A DNA stretch of 64,000 nucleotides from an uncultured Flavobacteriaceae bacterium (GCA_947494715.1 CANLWG010000017.1:1-64000), one strand, 5' to 3'; shown: positions 49,117 to 58,588, counted from the stretch's first letter. Notes: generated by a model not told the origin, from the letters alone. Made by a program: numbers and translations.

Positions 49117-49827
49117 ATGGAAGAAAAGGAAAAACCAAGACTTTCGAGATTGACTGCCATTATTACGCAGCTGCAATCCAAAAGACTTATTACGGCAAAA
49201 TATCTGGCTGAAAAGCATAATGTGAGTATACGGACCATTTATAGGGATATTCGTACCCTTGAAAAATCTGGAATACCTATTGTAACGGAAGAAGGCAAAG
49301 GGTATTCCATTATGGAGGGATATCACCTTCCGCCGGTTCTATTTACCGAGGATGAAGCCAATGCCCTAATTACCGTAGAACAGCTGGTGATTCACAACAA
49401 AGATCAATCGTTTAGCGAAAATGTTTCCAGTGCCATAGAAAAAATAAAATCTATCTTGAGGTATTCCCAAAAGGGAAATGCAGATTTGTTGGCAGGTAGA
49501 ATTTACTTTGGGGGCCATCAGAATGAGAAGAAATCGAGCAACAACCTGATGCAGATTCAATCGGCTATCATCCATTTTCAGGTTTTAAGGATTGACTATT
49601 TTTCATCTGAAAAAAAGCGGACTACACGAAGTATTGAACCTTTTGCCATATACAGCATCCACGGAAATTTTATACTTATTGCATTTTGCAGGTTGAGAAA
49701 TAATTTTAGGGCTTTTAGAATAGATTACATCGAAACACTAACTCCTCAAAACGAGACATTTACCCCACACAATATGACCATACAAAAGTATTTTGAGGAT
49801 TATGTCCAAAAGCAAAAACACCCCTGA
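49117..49827 (+). CDS. HTH-WYL (YafY-like) regulator
   Basis: 236 residues. HTH: RLSRLTAIITQLQSKRLITAKYLAEKHNVSIRTIYRDIRTLEKSG (DeoR-like). Then GYSIMEGYHLPPVLFTEDEANAL. The WYL-type domain follows (LRIDYFSSEKKRTTRSIEPFAIYSIHGNFILIAFCRLRNNFRAFRIDYI: key Y, E, P, R). It likely senses a ligand or nucleic acid through WYL. Paralogue of the gene at 50391. Divides the small-gene run. Confidence 0.88.
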   Translation: MEEKEKPRLSRLTAIITQLQSKRLITAKYLAEKHNVSIRTIYRDIRTLEKSGIPIVTEEGKGYSIMEGYHLPPVLFTEDEANALITVEQLVIHNKDQSFSENVSSAIEKIKSILRYSQKGNADLLAGRIYFGGHQNEKKSSNNLMQIQSAIIHFQVLRIDYFSSEKKRTTRSIEPFAIYSIHGNFILIAFCRLRNNFRAFRIDYIETLTPQNETFTPHNMTIQKYFEDYVQKQKHP

Positions 49828-49887
49828 CACATCTTTGTCACAACTCCATTTTATGTTTGCGGTAGAACAATCTTAAAAACAATAAAA

Positions 49888-50274
49888 ATGGAAATTATCA
49901 AAATCGTTATCCTGTCAGTATCAAGTCTTATGTTACTCTTTGTAGGGACAATGAGGTTAAGCAACCCCATAAAAATCTATTTAGGGAATTCTGGAATTAA
50001 GTTAGAAAACGACGTTAACCTGTTAAATGAAATGCGGGGCGTAAGTTCCGTAATGCTCTGCGGAGGAATCATTATTCTCTTGGGAACAATCATACCAAGC
50101 ATAACCTTTACTTCATTTGTGGTTGCAGCATTGATTTTTCTTGGATTTGCATTAGGTAGGTTTATTAGTATGGCGGTTGATGGCAAACCAAATAAAAAGA
50201 TAATCCAAGGTATTTGGTTTGAAATTGTTTTGGGTGCAGCAAATATTTTTGGCTTGGTGAATACCTGGGTTTAG
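49888..50274 (+). CDS. DUF4345-type membrane protein
   Basis: 128 residues, four hydrophobic segments. DUF4345 marks: MRGVSSVMLCGGIIILLG and FLGFALGRFISMAVDGKPN. Function unknown. It lies 60 bp after the first WYL regulator and before the second, so it is a likely target of one of them. Confidence 0.75.
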   Translation: MEIIKIVILSVSSLMLLFVGTMRLSNPIKIYLGNSGIKLENDVNLLNEMRGVSSVMLCGGIIILLGTIIPSITFTSFVVAALIFLGFALGRFISMAVDGKPNKKIIQGIWFEIVLGAANIFGLVNTWV

Positions 50275-50390
50275 AAATTTAGATCGATCCACAATTGTTG
50301 ATTTTAGTTTTATGTTGAATGAAGGCAGCGGCTACCAATGTGTTCTGTGAAAAGCACTAGCTATAGGCATTTCGATTTAATAAGAACATC

Positions 50391-51074
50391 ATGAACAGGC
50401 TTACGAGAATAACGGCAATTTTAATTCAATTACAGTCAAAAAGAATCGTTACCGCAAAAGAAATTGCTTCACGGTTCGGGATTAGTTTGCGAACGGTTTA
50501 CAGGGACATTAAAACGCTACAAGATGCAGGTGTACCCATCGGTTCGGAAAATGGGGTTGGCTATTTTTTGGTAGATGGGTATCGATTGCCCCCGGTTTCG
50601 TTGACCGAGGAAGAAGCGAACGCCTTGATTGTTTCCGAGGAGTTCATAAGAAGACAGGGAGACAGATCGTTATCTAGAAATTATGATTCGGTAATTACAA
50701 AAATAAAATCGACCCTGAGAGGCTTTCAGAAGGACAATATTGAATTCCTCGCAAAACGTACTATTAGCTTTGTAAAAGGTGAAGTTATTGAAAGCAACTG
50801 GCTGTCCGAAATACAAAAGGCCATTTCCAATAAAAAAGTACTCGATATCACCTATCGATCTATTTATAAAGAAGAGTTGACAGATCGTAAGATAGAGCCT
50901 CAGGCCGTTTACTTTACCAACAACCTATGGATCGTAATCGCTCATTGTCAACTTCGGGAGGAATCGAGAGAATTTAGATTGGATAGAATCAATCGATTAG
51001 TGGTGACTTTCGAGACTTTTGAACCAAACCCGAAATTCAGCCTACAAAATTATTTTGAATGCTTCCAGGTATAG
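50391..51074 (+). CDS. HTH-WYL (YafY-like) regulator, second copy
   Basis: 227 residues. RLTRITAILIQLQSKRIVTAKEIASRFGISLRTVYRDIKTLQDAG, then GYFLVDGYRLPPVSLTEEEANALI and the WYL part (LDITYRSIYKEELTDRKIEPQAVYFTNNLWIVIAHCQLREESREFRLDRI). It is clearly a paralogue of the regulator at 49117, likely a local duplication. Confidence 0.88.
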   Translation: MNRLTRITAILIQLQSKRIVTAKEIASRFGISLRTVYRDIKTLQDAGVPIGSENGVGYFLVDGYRLPPVSLTEEEANALIVSEEFIRRQGDRSLSRNYDSVITKIKSTLRGFQKDNIEFLAKRTISFVKGEVIESNWLSEIQKAISNKKVLDITYRSIYKEELTDRKIEPQAVYFTNNLWIVIAHCQLREESREFRLDRINRLVVTFETFEPNPKFSLQNYFECFQV

Positions 51075-51189
51075 TTGACATAGGGCTGTCACTGGCACAT
51101 TTTATTTTTGACCTATGAAAAAAATTGATTATAGGTTTAATAGTTTTGACGGCTTATGGGTACAGCCAGTCAGGCACAAAAAAAGTAAA

Positions 51190-51498
51190 ATGAAACAGGC
51201 TCAAGTTTTAGAAATGGTGTTATGGAAATCCAAGGAAGGTATTAGCGCCGAAGAAGCAAAAGAATCCATTACAAGGCTTAATGGTTTTGTAAAAGATCAA
51301 CCCGGATTTGTCTCCAGAAAGACTTCATTGGCCGAGGACGGAAAGTTCTTGGACATTGTAGTATGGACGGACCTGACTTCTGCCAAGACGGCTTCGGAAA
51401 AAGCTATGAAAAACAAGGACCTTGCGGAAATCTTTAGTACAATCGATGAAAGGGGAATGAGTTTTCAACACTTTGAAGTCTTTAATAGTATGGAATAA
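51190..51498 (+). CDS. ABM-like dimeric alpha/beta barrel protein
   Basis: 102 residues from the Met in KMKQAQVLEMVLWKSKEG; a longer frame to 51115 adds an unlikely basic tail. Pattern: VLEMVLWKSKEGISAEEAKE, GFVKDQPGFVSRKTSLAEDGKFLDIVVWTDLTSAKTASEKAM (W, D), FSTID. This is like antibiotic-biosynthesis-monooxygenase-fold proteins. Activity unknown. Directly after the second WYL regulator. Confidence 0.68.
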   Translation: MKQAQVLEMVLWKSKEGISAEEAKESITRLNGFVKDQPGFVSRKTSLAEDGKFLDIVVWTDLTSAKTASEKAMKNKDLAEIFSTIDERGMSFQHFEVFNSME

Positions 51499-51522
51499 CG
51501 GGGTACAAAGCAGTGCTTAAGC

Positions 51523-51557
51523 AAAAACGGTTTGGGAGTATGCCCAAGCCGTTTTTT
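51523..51557 (+). terminator. Terminator of the ABM-like gene
   Basis: Stem ACGGTTTGGG / CCCAAGCCGT (with one mismatch) around AGTATG, then TTTTTTATTT. A very similar hairpin lies at 55775. Confidence 0.85.
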
Positions 51558-51612
51558 ATTTAATTGAAGTATATCGTGATTACAAACGCCATAAGAAAAA
51601 AACACGGAACTT

Positions 51613-52092
51613 ATGAAAAGAGTGCTAGTTGGGGTTGTCTTGGTAATCATGATGGGTTCTTGTAAGGACACCGGGAATCGCAAGGAAGAACAAAAACCAG
51701 TAGTAGATAAAATAACGGAAGAAGAAGCCCTGGGTTTGCTACATCAATGGACGGATGCCTATCTGGCCGGTGATGTAACTCCGTTGCAGGAGATCCTTGA
51801 TGAATCTTGGGTGTACTCCGGTTCCTCTAATGGCAAGGTTTCAGACAAGAATGCTACCATTGCCGAATTTGCTAATGCAGACTATACATTTCAGGATATT
51901 GTTTATGAAGGCTTGGATGTTCGTCTTTATGATGATATTGCAGTGGTCAGAGGATCGGAAAGAATGGTGATAGTCGGAAATTCAGCTAAGGACACCACAA
52001 AGTTGGCACTTCGTTTTACCGATGTATATCAAAAGAAGGATGGGAAAATTAAGGCCGTAGCCACACATAGCTCTCCCATCACGGAAGAGTGA
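51613..52092 (+). CDS. NTF2-fold lipoprotein
   Basis: 159 residues. Lipobox MMGSC (13-17). Then LLHQWTDAYLAGDVTPLQEILDESWVYSGSSNGKVSDKNATI and IAVVRGSERMVIVG...KLALRFTDVYQKKDGKIKAVATHSS: the SnoaL/NTF2-like pattern. Ligand unknown. Likely outer-membrane anchored on the periplasmic side. Confidence 0.75.
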   Translation: MKRVLVGVVLVIMMGSCKDTGNRKEEQKPVVDKITEEEALGLLHQWTDAYLAGDVTPLQEILDESWVYSGSSNGKVSDKNATIAEFANADYTFQDIVYEGLDVRLYDDIAVVRGSERMVIVGNSAKDTTKLALRFTDVYQKKDGKIKAVATHSSPITEE

Positions 52093-52121
52093 AACGGTTT
52101 ATTGTGAAAAATGATTGGGCG

Positions 52122-53099
52122 CTACGGTTTTATGAACAAGGTTGGATCGGTTACGCTAATTTCAACAGGATGCTCAAGAAAATAATCGGCAATAACCTTG
52201 TATAGCTGAAGGTGGTCCTCAACGCCTTCCCAATTCCAATTATCAGTAACTTCATCTTCAGGAGTATGTATTCCTCCCAAATCCAAGGGTTCCGCAATTT
52301 TACCTCCTTTTAAGTGATCTCCAGTCCAAAGTGTCAATGCCGGAATTCCTTTTTCAAGGAACGATGCCGTATCAAAACTAGCGTTCAGATCATCTACCCA
52401 ATCAGGACTGATATAATGCCAACCCAAGGGATTCAGTATCGTTTTGACTTTATCAATAAAATCGACTCCCTGTCTGGGAAAAATAAAATAATCCTCCCGA
52501 GGTCCGGAAACATTAAAGCCATCGATATTTAGACAAATTATAATGTCCTCACTTGGGAAAATGGGATGATCCACATAAAATTTGCTTCCGTAAAGGCCAA
52601 GTTCTTCACCTGCAGTTGCTACAAAAACCAAGTTATGCCGTGGAGTGCCGGAGTTTTTGAATATCCGGGCAAGTTCCAGCAGTGCGGCGACCCCAACGGC
52701 ATTATCCCGTGCACCGTTATAGATAGTATCTGTTTGGTCTTCTTGCTTTTGTATACCGAAGCTGTCATAATGCGCCGTAAACACGATTGATTTTTTACTA
52801 GAGGCATCTGCCTTGATAAATCCTACGACGTTGGATTCCATTTCCACTTCCCCGGGGAATGGAAATTTTTGATAAAATGAGTTACCGCCCATTTGCTGAA
52901 GTCCAATGGACTTGAATTGCTCTGCAATGTATTTAGCCGCGAGACGGATTCCCTTACTACCCTTTCCTCGGCCCTCAAGTTTATCTGAAGCGAGATATTC
53001 GGTGTGCGTTCGGATATTGTCCTTGGATTGTGCATGGAGTACAAATGGCGATAACAGTACTATTAAACCCCATTTAACTCTTCGGTCGAAATTGATCAT
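52122..53099 (-). CDS. M28 family zinc aminopeptidase, exported
   Basis: 325 residues, signal peptide (LIVLLSPFVLHAQ). Metal and catalytic motifs: VFTAHYDSFG (His), GARDNAVGVAALLELAR (Asp), TAGEELGLYGS (Glu pair), CLNIDG (Asp) and GGIHTPEDEVTDN (His). Releases amino acids or dipeptides in the periplasm or outside. Transcribed alone, convergent with the NTF2-fold lipoprotein. Confidence 0.92.
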   Translation of the reverse strand: MINFDRRVKWGLIVLLSPFVLHAQSKDNIRTHTEYLASDKLEGRGKGSKGIRLAAKYIAEQFKSIGLQQMGGNSFYQKFPFPGEVEMESNVVGFIKADASSKKSIVFTAHYDSFGIQKQEDQTDTIYNGARDNAVGVAALLELARIFKNSGTPRHNLVFVATAGEELGLYGSKFYVDHPIFPSEDIIICLNIDGFNVSGPREDYFIFPRQGVDFIDKVKTILNPLGWHYISPDWVDDLNASFDTASFLEKGIPALTLWTGDHLKGGKIAEPLDLGGIHTPEDEVTDNWNWEGVEDHLQLYKVIADYFLEHPVEISVTDPTLFIKP

Positions 53100-53328
53100 A
53101 ACAATGTATTGGAATTCTATTTAAGGATTCCGATTTTTCCAATTCGTTTCATCGGGATGAAAAAAAACTGAAAATGGGTGGTAGATGTTTTTCATAATCT
53201 GGATCGGAACGCTGCAAAAGGCATGGAATCTCTAGGGCAAAGGTGTTCAGTACAAAGAGTTTTCCCTACATTTATTCAAAACAACCAGCAGACCGGAACG
53301 ATTTGGGTCCATTGTCGCCAACAGCAAG

Positions 53329-54609
53329 ATGACCGTAGATAAAAAGAACATATCGGATCAAATAGACCACTTATTCAGATATGAATATGGTAAACTTGTT
53401 TCCGTATTGACCAAAACGTTCGGGACTTCAAATATTGAACTTGCTGAGGATGTAGTACAGGAAGCTATGCTCGAAGCGCTTCATAAGTGGACATATAATG
53501 GAGTGCCGGACAACCCTGTTGGATGGATCTATAAGGTAGCCAAATACAAAGCCGTAAATATCTTGAACAGGGAAAAGTACAAAAGGGCATACGCATCGGA
53601 GGTGGCCCATCACTTGCAATCGGAATGGACCCTGGAACCTACGTTAAGACACATTTTTACGGACAAGGAAATTGCGGACGATCAATTACGAATGATATTC
53701 ACCTGTTGTCATCCATCAGTTTCAACGGATTCGCAAGTTTCCCTTACCCTAAAGACATTATGCGGGTTTAGCATACCGGAAATTGCAAAGGCATTTCTTA
53801 CTACTGAAGAAAACATAAACAAAAGACTGGTACGGGCCAGAAAAACGATAAAAGCCGCAGATATTCCTTTTGAGGTACCAACGGGTAACGAACTCGAACA
53901 ACGGCTTTCAAGTGTTCTTGAAACCATTTATTTATTGTTCAATGAGGGTTATAACGCTACTTCCGGTACTAATTTGATTCGTTATGAATTATGTGAGGAA
54001 GCTATTCGCCTAGCCGAAATTATAGCCTCCAATCCCAATGTAAAATCCTCCAATACCTACGCGTTATTGGCTTTGATGACGCTGAACACGGCACGATTCA
54101 ATTCGAGAATGGACGAATTTGACAATCTTTTAGATCTGGAGCATCAGGATAGAAGCCAATGGGATAAGGAATTGATAAAAAAGGGGCTTTACTATTTAGA
54201 CTTTGCCACGGAACAGAACGAGGTTTCCATGTATCATATCCTTGCTACAATTTCTGCACACCATTGTACGGCATTAACCTATGAATCCACGGACTGGGAA
54301 GGTATTTTAGCCCTTTACGATTTGCTTATCAAAATAGACAAATCACCGATTGTCCTACTTAATCGCGCCGTGGTCCTTTCCAAGACCAGTACTCCCCAAA
54401 AAGCCCTTGAACAATTGCAAAAAATAAAGGGCAACCCTGCTTTCTACTCGTATTTGCCCTATTACACTACAAAAGCAGCGCTTCATTTTCAAAATAATGA
54501 GGTAAAAATTGCCATTGAGCTCTTGAATGCAGCCCTTGAACTTCCGGTTGAAAAAAAACGTAAGAACCTCATTGATAGAAAGATAAAAGAGTATTCCAAA
54601 AATAATTGA
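53329..54609 (+). CDS. ECF42-type RNA polymerase sigma factor
   Basis: 426 residues, longer than usual ECF factors. Sigma region 2: YGKLVSVLTKTFGTSNIELAEDVVQEAMLEALHKWTYNG. Region 4: TLCGFSIPEIAKAFLTTEENINKRLVRARKTI. The C-terminal ~220 residues (NEGYNATSGTNLIRYELCEEAIRLAEIIASNPN and a series of short helices to the end) form the TPR-like extension typical of this group. In ECF42 loci a DGPF/YciI-type gene follows, as here (87 bp later). Confidence 0.9.
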   Translation: MTVDKKNISDQIDHLFRYEYGKLVSVLTKTFGTSNIELAEDVVQEAMLEALHKWTYNGVPDNPVGWIYKVAKYKAVNILNREKYKRAYASEVAHHLQSEWTLEPTLRHIFTDKEIADDQLRMIFTCCHPSVSTDSQVSLTLKTLCGFSIPEIAKAFLTTEENINKRLVRARKTIKAADIPFEVPTGNELEQRLSSVLETIYLLFNEGYNATSGTNLIRYELCEEAIRLAEIIASNPNVKSSNTYALLALMTLNTARFNSRMDEFDNLLDLEHQDRSQWDKELIKKGLYYLDFATEQNEVSMYHILATISAHHCTALTYESTDWEGILALYDLLIKIDKSPIVLLNRAVVLSKTSTPQKALEQLQKIKGNPAFYSYLPYYTTKAALHFQNNEVKIAIELLNAALELPVEKKRKNLIDRKIKEYSKNN

Positions 54610-54695
54610 TTTTTTTTCGGGTTCAATGTCCCTTTTGGTTCTTTTCATTTGACTTTGGGTCGTAAACAATTTTAATAATCAGTAAAGAAAATAGT

Positions 54696-55052
54696 ATGCA
54701 AGAGTTTATGATTTTCATTAAGACAAAAGGTGACCATTTAGAGGGACTTTCCCCGGAACAACAACAGGCCCATGTTCAAAAAATTGGCGAATACATCGGA
54801 GGACTCATGGAGTCCGGTAAACTAAAAGGGGCACAACCCTTGGAAATGGACGGAGCGATCATCCAGGGCAACAAGGGTGTTTTTAAGGATGGACCTTTTA
54901 ACGAATCCAAAGAAGTGATCGTAGGATACTTCCATATAGTTGCCGAAAACCTGGAAGAGGCCGTCCAAATTGCAAAAGCAAACCCGATGTTCCATGATGC
55001 GGAAGGCGCAATAGAAGTTAGACCGATCAAGCAAATGGACGGAATCAATTAA
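54696..55052 (+). CDS. YciI-like (DGPF domain) protein
   Basis: 118 residues. EFMIFIKTKGDHLEGLSPEQQQAHVQKIGEYIGGLMESGKLKGAQPL, then KGVFKDGPFNESKEVIVGYFHIVAENLEEAVQIAKANP: the YCII/DGPF fold, with the DGPF motif that marks the partner of ECF42 factors. Its molecular role is not known. Confidence 0.9.
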   Translation: MQEFMIFIKTKGDHLEGLSPEQQQAHVQKIGEYIGGLMESGKLKGAQPLEMDGAIIQGNKGVFKDGPFNESKEVIVGYFHIVAENLEEAVQIAKANPMFHDAEGAIEVRPIKQMDGIN

Positions 55053-55064
55053 AAACGAAATAGT

Positions 55065-55274
55065 ATGAGCATAGAGAGCCAAAATAGTGCGGTAGCATAT
55101 GAAGGACATTGTGCCTTTGCCGTTAGTGCAGGAAAGACCGATGTTAAAGGAGGAAAAAACAGCTTAACGATCGATGGGAAAACCTATTTTTTTTCAAATC
55201 CCCTTGCCAAGTTTTTGTTCAAGCTCCTTCCAAATAGGGTAGAAAAGGCAGATGCCAATTGGAAAAACAAGTGA
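55065..55274 (+). CDS. Small YHS-like protein
   Basis: 69 residues: VAYEGHCAFAVSAGKTDVKGGKNSLTIDGKTYFFSNPLAKFLF. It has the half-pattern of a YHS domain (GHCAFAVS...Y.F.N) in the same style as the next gene. It lies 12 bp after the YciI-like gene and ends 1 bp before the next start, so the three genes form one unit with the sigma factor. Confidence 0.7.
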   Translation: MSIESQNSAVAYEGHCAFAVSAGKTDVKGGKNSLTIDGKTYFFSNPLAKFLFKLLPNRVEKADANWKNK

Positions 55275-55275
55275 T

Positions 55276-55743
55276 ATGAAAAAAAGAACGAAAATAATAC
55301 TCATAACGCTTGTCGTAATACTAGCCGTGGTATTCTCTTTTGCCAAAGTTAAACGGGTATCTCCGTTATCCTGGGGACATAAGGAAGTGAATCAGCCGAT
55401 GTTTTCCAGCCAAGCCATAAACGGTTATGATGCGGTTGCTTATTTTACGGAGGACAAGGCCGTACTTGGTAATGAGGCATATTCATATAATTGGAAAAAC
55501 GCGGATTGGTATTTTTCATCGGAGGATAATAAACAATTGTTTCTTGAAAATCCTGAAAAATATGCTCCCCAATATGGGGGTTATTGTGCTTTTGCGGTAA
55601 GTAGGGGATTTACGGCCAATATCAATCCCGACGTTTTCGAGATGATTAACGGGAAACTTTACCTTTTTGATAGCGAGGGTGTAAAGGCGGATTGGAAAGA
55701 AAATCTAAAAGAAAATCTGCAGAAATGTGAAGCGAACTGGTAG
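55276..55743 (+). CDS. YHS-domain membrane-anchored protein
   Basis: 155 residues from the Met in DMKKRTKIILITLVVILAVV; an earlier frame is unlikely. N-terminal anchor, then NGYDAVAYFTEDKAVLGNEAYSYNWKNADWYFSSEDNKQLFLENPEKYAPQYGGYCAFAVSRG (YHS pattern with YC and the FAVS element). Metal binding is inferred from the family. It shares the CAFAVS word with the preceding gene, so the two may act together. Confidence 0.8.
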   Translation: MKKRTKIILITLVVILAVVFSFAKVKRVSPLSWGHKEVNQPMFSSQAINGYDAVAYFTEDKAVLGNEAYSYNWKNADWYFSSEDNKQLFLENPEKYAPQYGGYCAFAVSRGFTANINPDVFEMINGKLYLFDSEGVKADWKENLKENLQKCEANW

Positions 55744-55774
55744 GAGTACAGATATATCCACCTATAAGGGCAAT

Positions 55775-55806
55775 AACGGTTTGGTGTTGATCCAAACCGT
55801 TTTTCA
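55775..55806 (+). terminator. Terminator of the ECF42/YciI/YHS cluster
   Basis: AACGGTTTGG, loop TGTTGAT, CCAAACCGTT, then TTTC. Nearly the same stem as at 51523, and in both cases the word AAGTATATCGT lies 10-20 bp later. Confidence 0.88.
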
Positions 55807-55879
55807 TTTTAGCAAAGTATATCGTAACTTGTGCGGTTACATAGGTTTCCGTATTTAAATCCTTCAGTCCGACCTAAAA

Positions 55880-56722
55880 ATGACCAAATTAAGATTACCA
55901 GAAGCTCCAAATTCCATTCAGAAAGGAGTACCTCTAAAACTTGTTCTGGACAAGCCAGCCATTACACAGCTTGGGAGTAATTTGAAGTTGGTCCATAAAA
56001 AATTTGATGAAAGTTCCTTTGTTAAGGAAGCGGTATCCAACATAGAACCCCTTACCCTTAAGGAGCGCGGTTTGAAGATAGCGGAAGTGTTAAAAAAATA
56101 TCTACCCGATACATATACGGAGGCGGTAGCAGTACTATTGGCATCGTTTACCCCACCTTTAGAGGATACGGAAAACCTGGGATTATCCGGAATGTTTTAT
56201 TTGCCCCATGTAAGTTTTGTGGAACAATATGGCCTGGACAGAAGTTATAACAACAATGAGGATCCCTTTGATGTTTCCATGAAAGCCCAATATGAACTGA
56301 CAAAACGGTTTTCTTCGGAGTTTTCGATCCGCAGTTTTATTATTGACCAACCTGATAGAACATTTTCCGTTTTGTATGATTGGATGAACGACCCGGATCC
56401 ACATGTCCGCAGACTGTGCTCGGAAGGGACAAGACCTAGATTGCCTTGGGCACAAAAAATCAGTTTATTGGTGGAAGACCCTAGTCCCTCTTTGCCGATA
56501 TTAGAAAAATTAAAAAATGATGAAAACCTTTATGTAAGACGAAGTGTAGCGAACCACGTTGGCGATATAGCAAAGGACAATTTGGATTTAGCCTTGCAAT
56601 TGTGTGAAAGCTGGCTTGGTAATGCATCCAAGGAGCTGAAATGGGTCATTCGTCATGCTCTAAGGCATCCTGCCAAAAAAAATGTCGAGAAAGCCCTGGA
56701 ACTTCGAACAAGGGCAAAATAA
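55880..56722 (+). CDS. DNA alkylation repair-like (AlkC/AlkD type) HEAT protein
   Basis: 280 residues, all helical. YDWMNDPDPHVRRLCSEGTRPRLPWAQKI, then NDENLYVRRSVANHVGDIAKDN and KELKWVIRHALRHPAKKN are HEAT-repeat patterns of the AlkC/AlkD-like DNA glycosylase group (RRL.SEG.RPR, VRRSVANHLND). Likely removes N3- or N7-alkyl bases. Transcribed alone. Confidence 0.85.
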   Translation: MTKLRLPEAPNSIQKGVPLKLVLDKPAITQLGSNLKLVHKKFDESSFVKEAVSNIEPLTLKERGLKIAEVLKKYLPDTYTEAVAVLLASFTPPLEDTENLGLSGMFYLPHVSFVEQYGLDRSYNNNEDPFDVSMKAQYELTKRFSSEFSIRSFIIDQPDRTFSVLYDWMNDPDPHVRRLCSEGTRPRLPWAQKISLLVEDPSPSLPILEKLKNDENLYVRRSVANHVGDIAKDNLDLALQLCESWLGNASKELKWVIRHALRHPAKKNVEKALELRTRAK

Positions 56723-56766
56723 TAGGATGTCAAAATTCCTATCGCCCAAACTAACACACGCTCCGG

Positions 56767-57651
56767 TCAATTCAACTTCTCCTTAAAAAAGTCTATCGTT
56801 CTTTGCCATGCCAGTTCCGCAGCTTCCTTATCGTACCGGGGCGTGGTGGTATTATGAAAACCATGGTTTACATTGGGATAGTTGTAGGCCACATACTCTT
56901 TTCCATGGTCTTTTAAGGCTTCTTCGTAAGCGGGCCAACCTTCGTTTACCCGGGTATCCAATCCGGCAAACTGGAGCATAAGAGGTGCCTTGATTTTATC
57001 GATATCCTCTTTGGGCTGTCCTCCATAAAAAGGAACGGCCGCGGCCAATTCCGGTATTTTTACGGCCATCATATTGGAAATCCATCCGCCAAAGCAAAAG
57101 CCTACGACTCCAATTTTTCCACTACAATCTTTGTGTGATTTTAGATAGTTATACGCAGCGATAAAGTCTTCCAACATTTTGTTACGGTCCCTTTTTCGTT
57201 GCATGGCCCTCCCTTCGTCATCATTGCCTGGATACCCACCAAGTGGGGTCAAGGCATCCGGGGCCAGGGTAATAAACCCTTCCAAGGCCGCCCTTCGAGC
57301 AGTATCTTCAATATAAGGGTTCAACCCTCGATTTTCATGAACTACGACGATTCCTCCCAACTTTCCTTGGGCGTCCTTGGGCCTGGAGAGCAGGCCTTTG
57401 ATCTCTCCCCCTCCTTGGGGTGAATTATAGGTAATATAACCTGAATCCAATCTTGGGTCATCTTTTTTGACCAGCATAGTATCCACATAGTTGGGCATTA
57501 AAAAACTCATCAACGAGGTAACGGTGATACCCCCAACTGCATAAAGTCCTAATTTTTCAATGAATTCCCGACGTTGGATTTTATTATGGGCATAGTCATC
57601 ATACAGGTCAAAAACTTCTTGTTTAATGTCATCTTTTTTCAGTGTTTTCAT
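56767..57651 (-). CDS. Dienelactone hydrolase family protein, exported
   Basis: 294 residues. N-terminal signal-like segment with RREF and a hydrophobic run ([19 protein letters not shown]), a Tat-like layout. Then [41 protein letters not shown] (Cys nucleophile), [15 protein letters not shown] (Asp) and NVNHGFHN (His). Alpha/beta hydrolase of the DLH group; substrate unknown. Follows the MBL hydrolase gene on the same strand (14-bp gap), probably one operon. Confidence 0.88.
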   Translation of the reverse strand: MKTLKKDDIKQEVFDLYDDYAHNKIQRREFIEKLGLYAVGGITVTSLMSFLMPNYVDTMLVKKDDPRLDSGYITYNSPQGGGEIKGLLSRPKDAQGKLGGIVVVHENRGLNPYIEDTARRAALEGFITLAPDALTPLGGYPGNDDEGRAMQRKRDRNKMLEDFIAAYNYLKSHKDCSGKIGVVGFCFGGWISNMMAVKIPELAAAVPFYGGQPKEDIDKIKAPLMLQFAGLDTRVNEGWPAYEEALKDHGKEYVAYNYPNVNHGFHNTTTPRYDKEAAELAWQRTIDFFKEKLN

Positions 57652-57664
57652 AATGTAGTTTTAA

Positions 57665-58546
57665 TCAATCCACTGTTTTGTAGATGGATTCGATGATTCG
57701 ATCTGAATTGATAAACCCTTGGCCATGGGTGATGTCCCATTCCTTTGAAAGACCCATATTCTGGGCTTCGGCTATGGTTTTTCCATCGTCTTTGGCTTTC
57801 TTGACACGTATGCGCAACGTAGCCAGCATATCGCGAAAGGCTACCAAATCTTTTCTACCCATAACCTTGCCGTGACCAGGAATTATTTGGGTATCCTCGT
57901 CCACAATAAAAAGGGCCATATTCAAATTTTTGATAAAACCATCAATGTCTCCATTGGAATTGATGTCGATAAACGGATAGCCATTGGTCAAGTTATCGCC
58001 CATGTGAATAACATTGCTTTGCGGAAAGTACATATAGGAGTCCCCATCGGTATGGGAATTATTTACATGCATGAGATGCAGGGAATTCAAGCTATCCAAA
58101 TGTATGGTAAACGCATCATTAAAGGTAATCTGGGGCAATGCGGCATACGGTGAGGGCAGGGTGGTCCTGCCTCCACTTCGTTCCTGCTTTTGGGACATAC
58201 GTTTGCGAACGTTATCATGCGCAATAATTATGGCCCCTGAATTTCCCAGGTTTTCATTACCGCCGGTATGGTCTCCATGCCAATGCGTATTCAGCACAAA
58301 TTTGATAGGCTTATCCGTGATTTCCTTAACCTTTGAAAGGATTTTTTCGGTCAAGGCCCCAAATTGATCATCAATAAGATAGGCGTAGGTATCGCCGATC
58401 GCCAAACCTATATTTCCGCCCCGGCCATAGAGCACATGGACATTATCTGCTAGCTTTTCCGAAGTAATGTTTACATCGTCCATATCGTTTTGTGCAAAAC
58501 CGTTAAAAAAGAAAAGCCCCAGAAATGCGTATATCAGTTTTTTCAT
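57665..58546 (-). CDS. MBL-fold metallo-hydrolase, exported
   Basis: 293 residues, signal peptide (AFLGLFFFNGFAQ). Zinc site: NTHWHGDHTGGNENLG (HxHxDH), HVNNSHTDGDSYMYFP, IHMGDNLTNGYP and IIPGHGKVM. The layout is like quinoprotein relay-system or B3-like MBL hydrolases. Precedes the DLH gene with 14-bp spacing. Substrate unknown; no resistance claim. Confidence 0.9.
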   Translation of the reverse strand: MKKLIYAFLGLFFFNGFAQNDMDDVNITSEKLADNVHVLYGRGGNIGLAIGDTYAYLIDDQFGALTEKILSKVKEITDKPIKFVLNTHWHGDHTGGNENLGNSGAIIIAHDNVRKRMSQKQERSGGRTTLPSPYAALPQITFNDAFTIHLDSLNSLHLMHVNNSHTDGDSYMYFPQSNVIHMGDNLTNGYPFIDINSNGDIDGFIKNLNMALFIVDEDTQIIPGHGKVMGRKDLVAFRDMLATLRIRVKKAKDDGKTIAEAQNMGLSKEWDITHGQGFINSDRIIESIYKTVD

Positions 58547-58588
58547 TTCATAATTTTTAGTGTTGTTTTTGGTCGGGCCATAATATTA

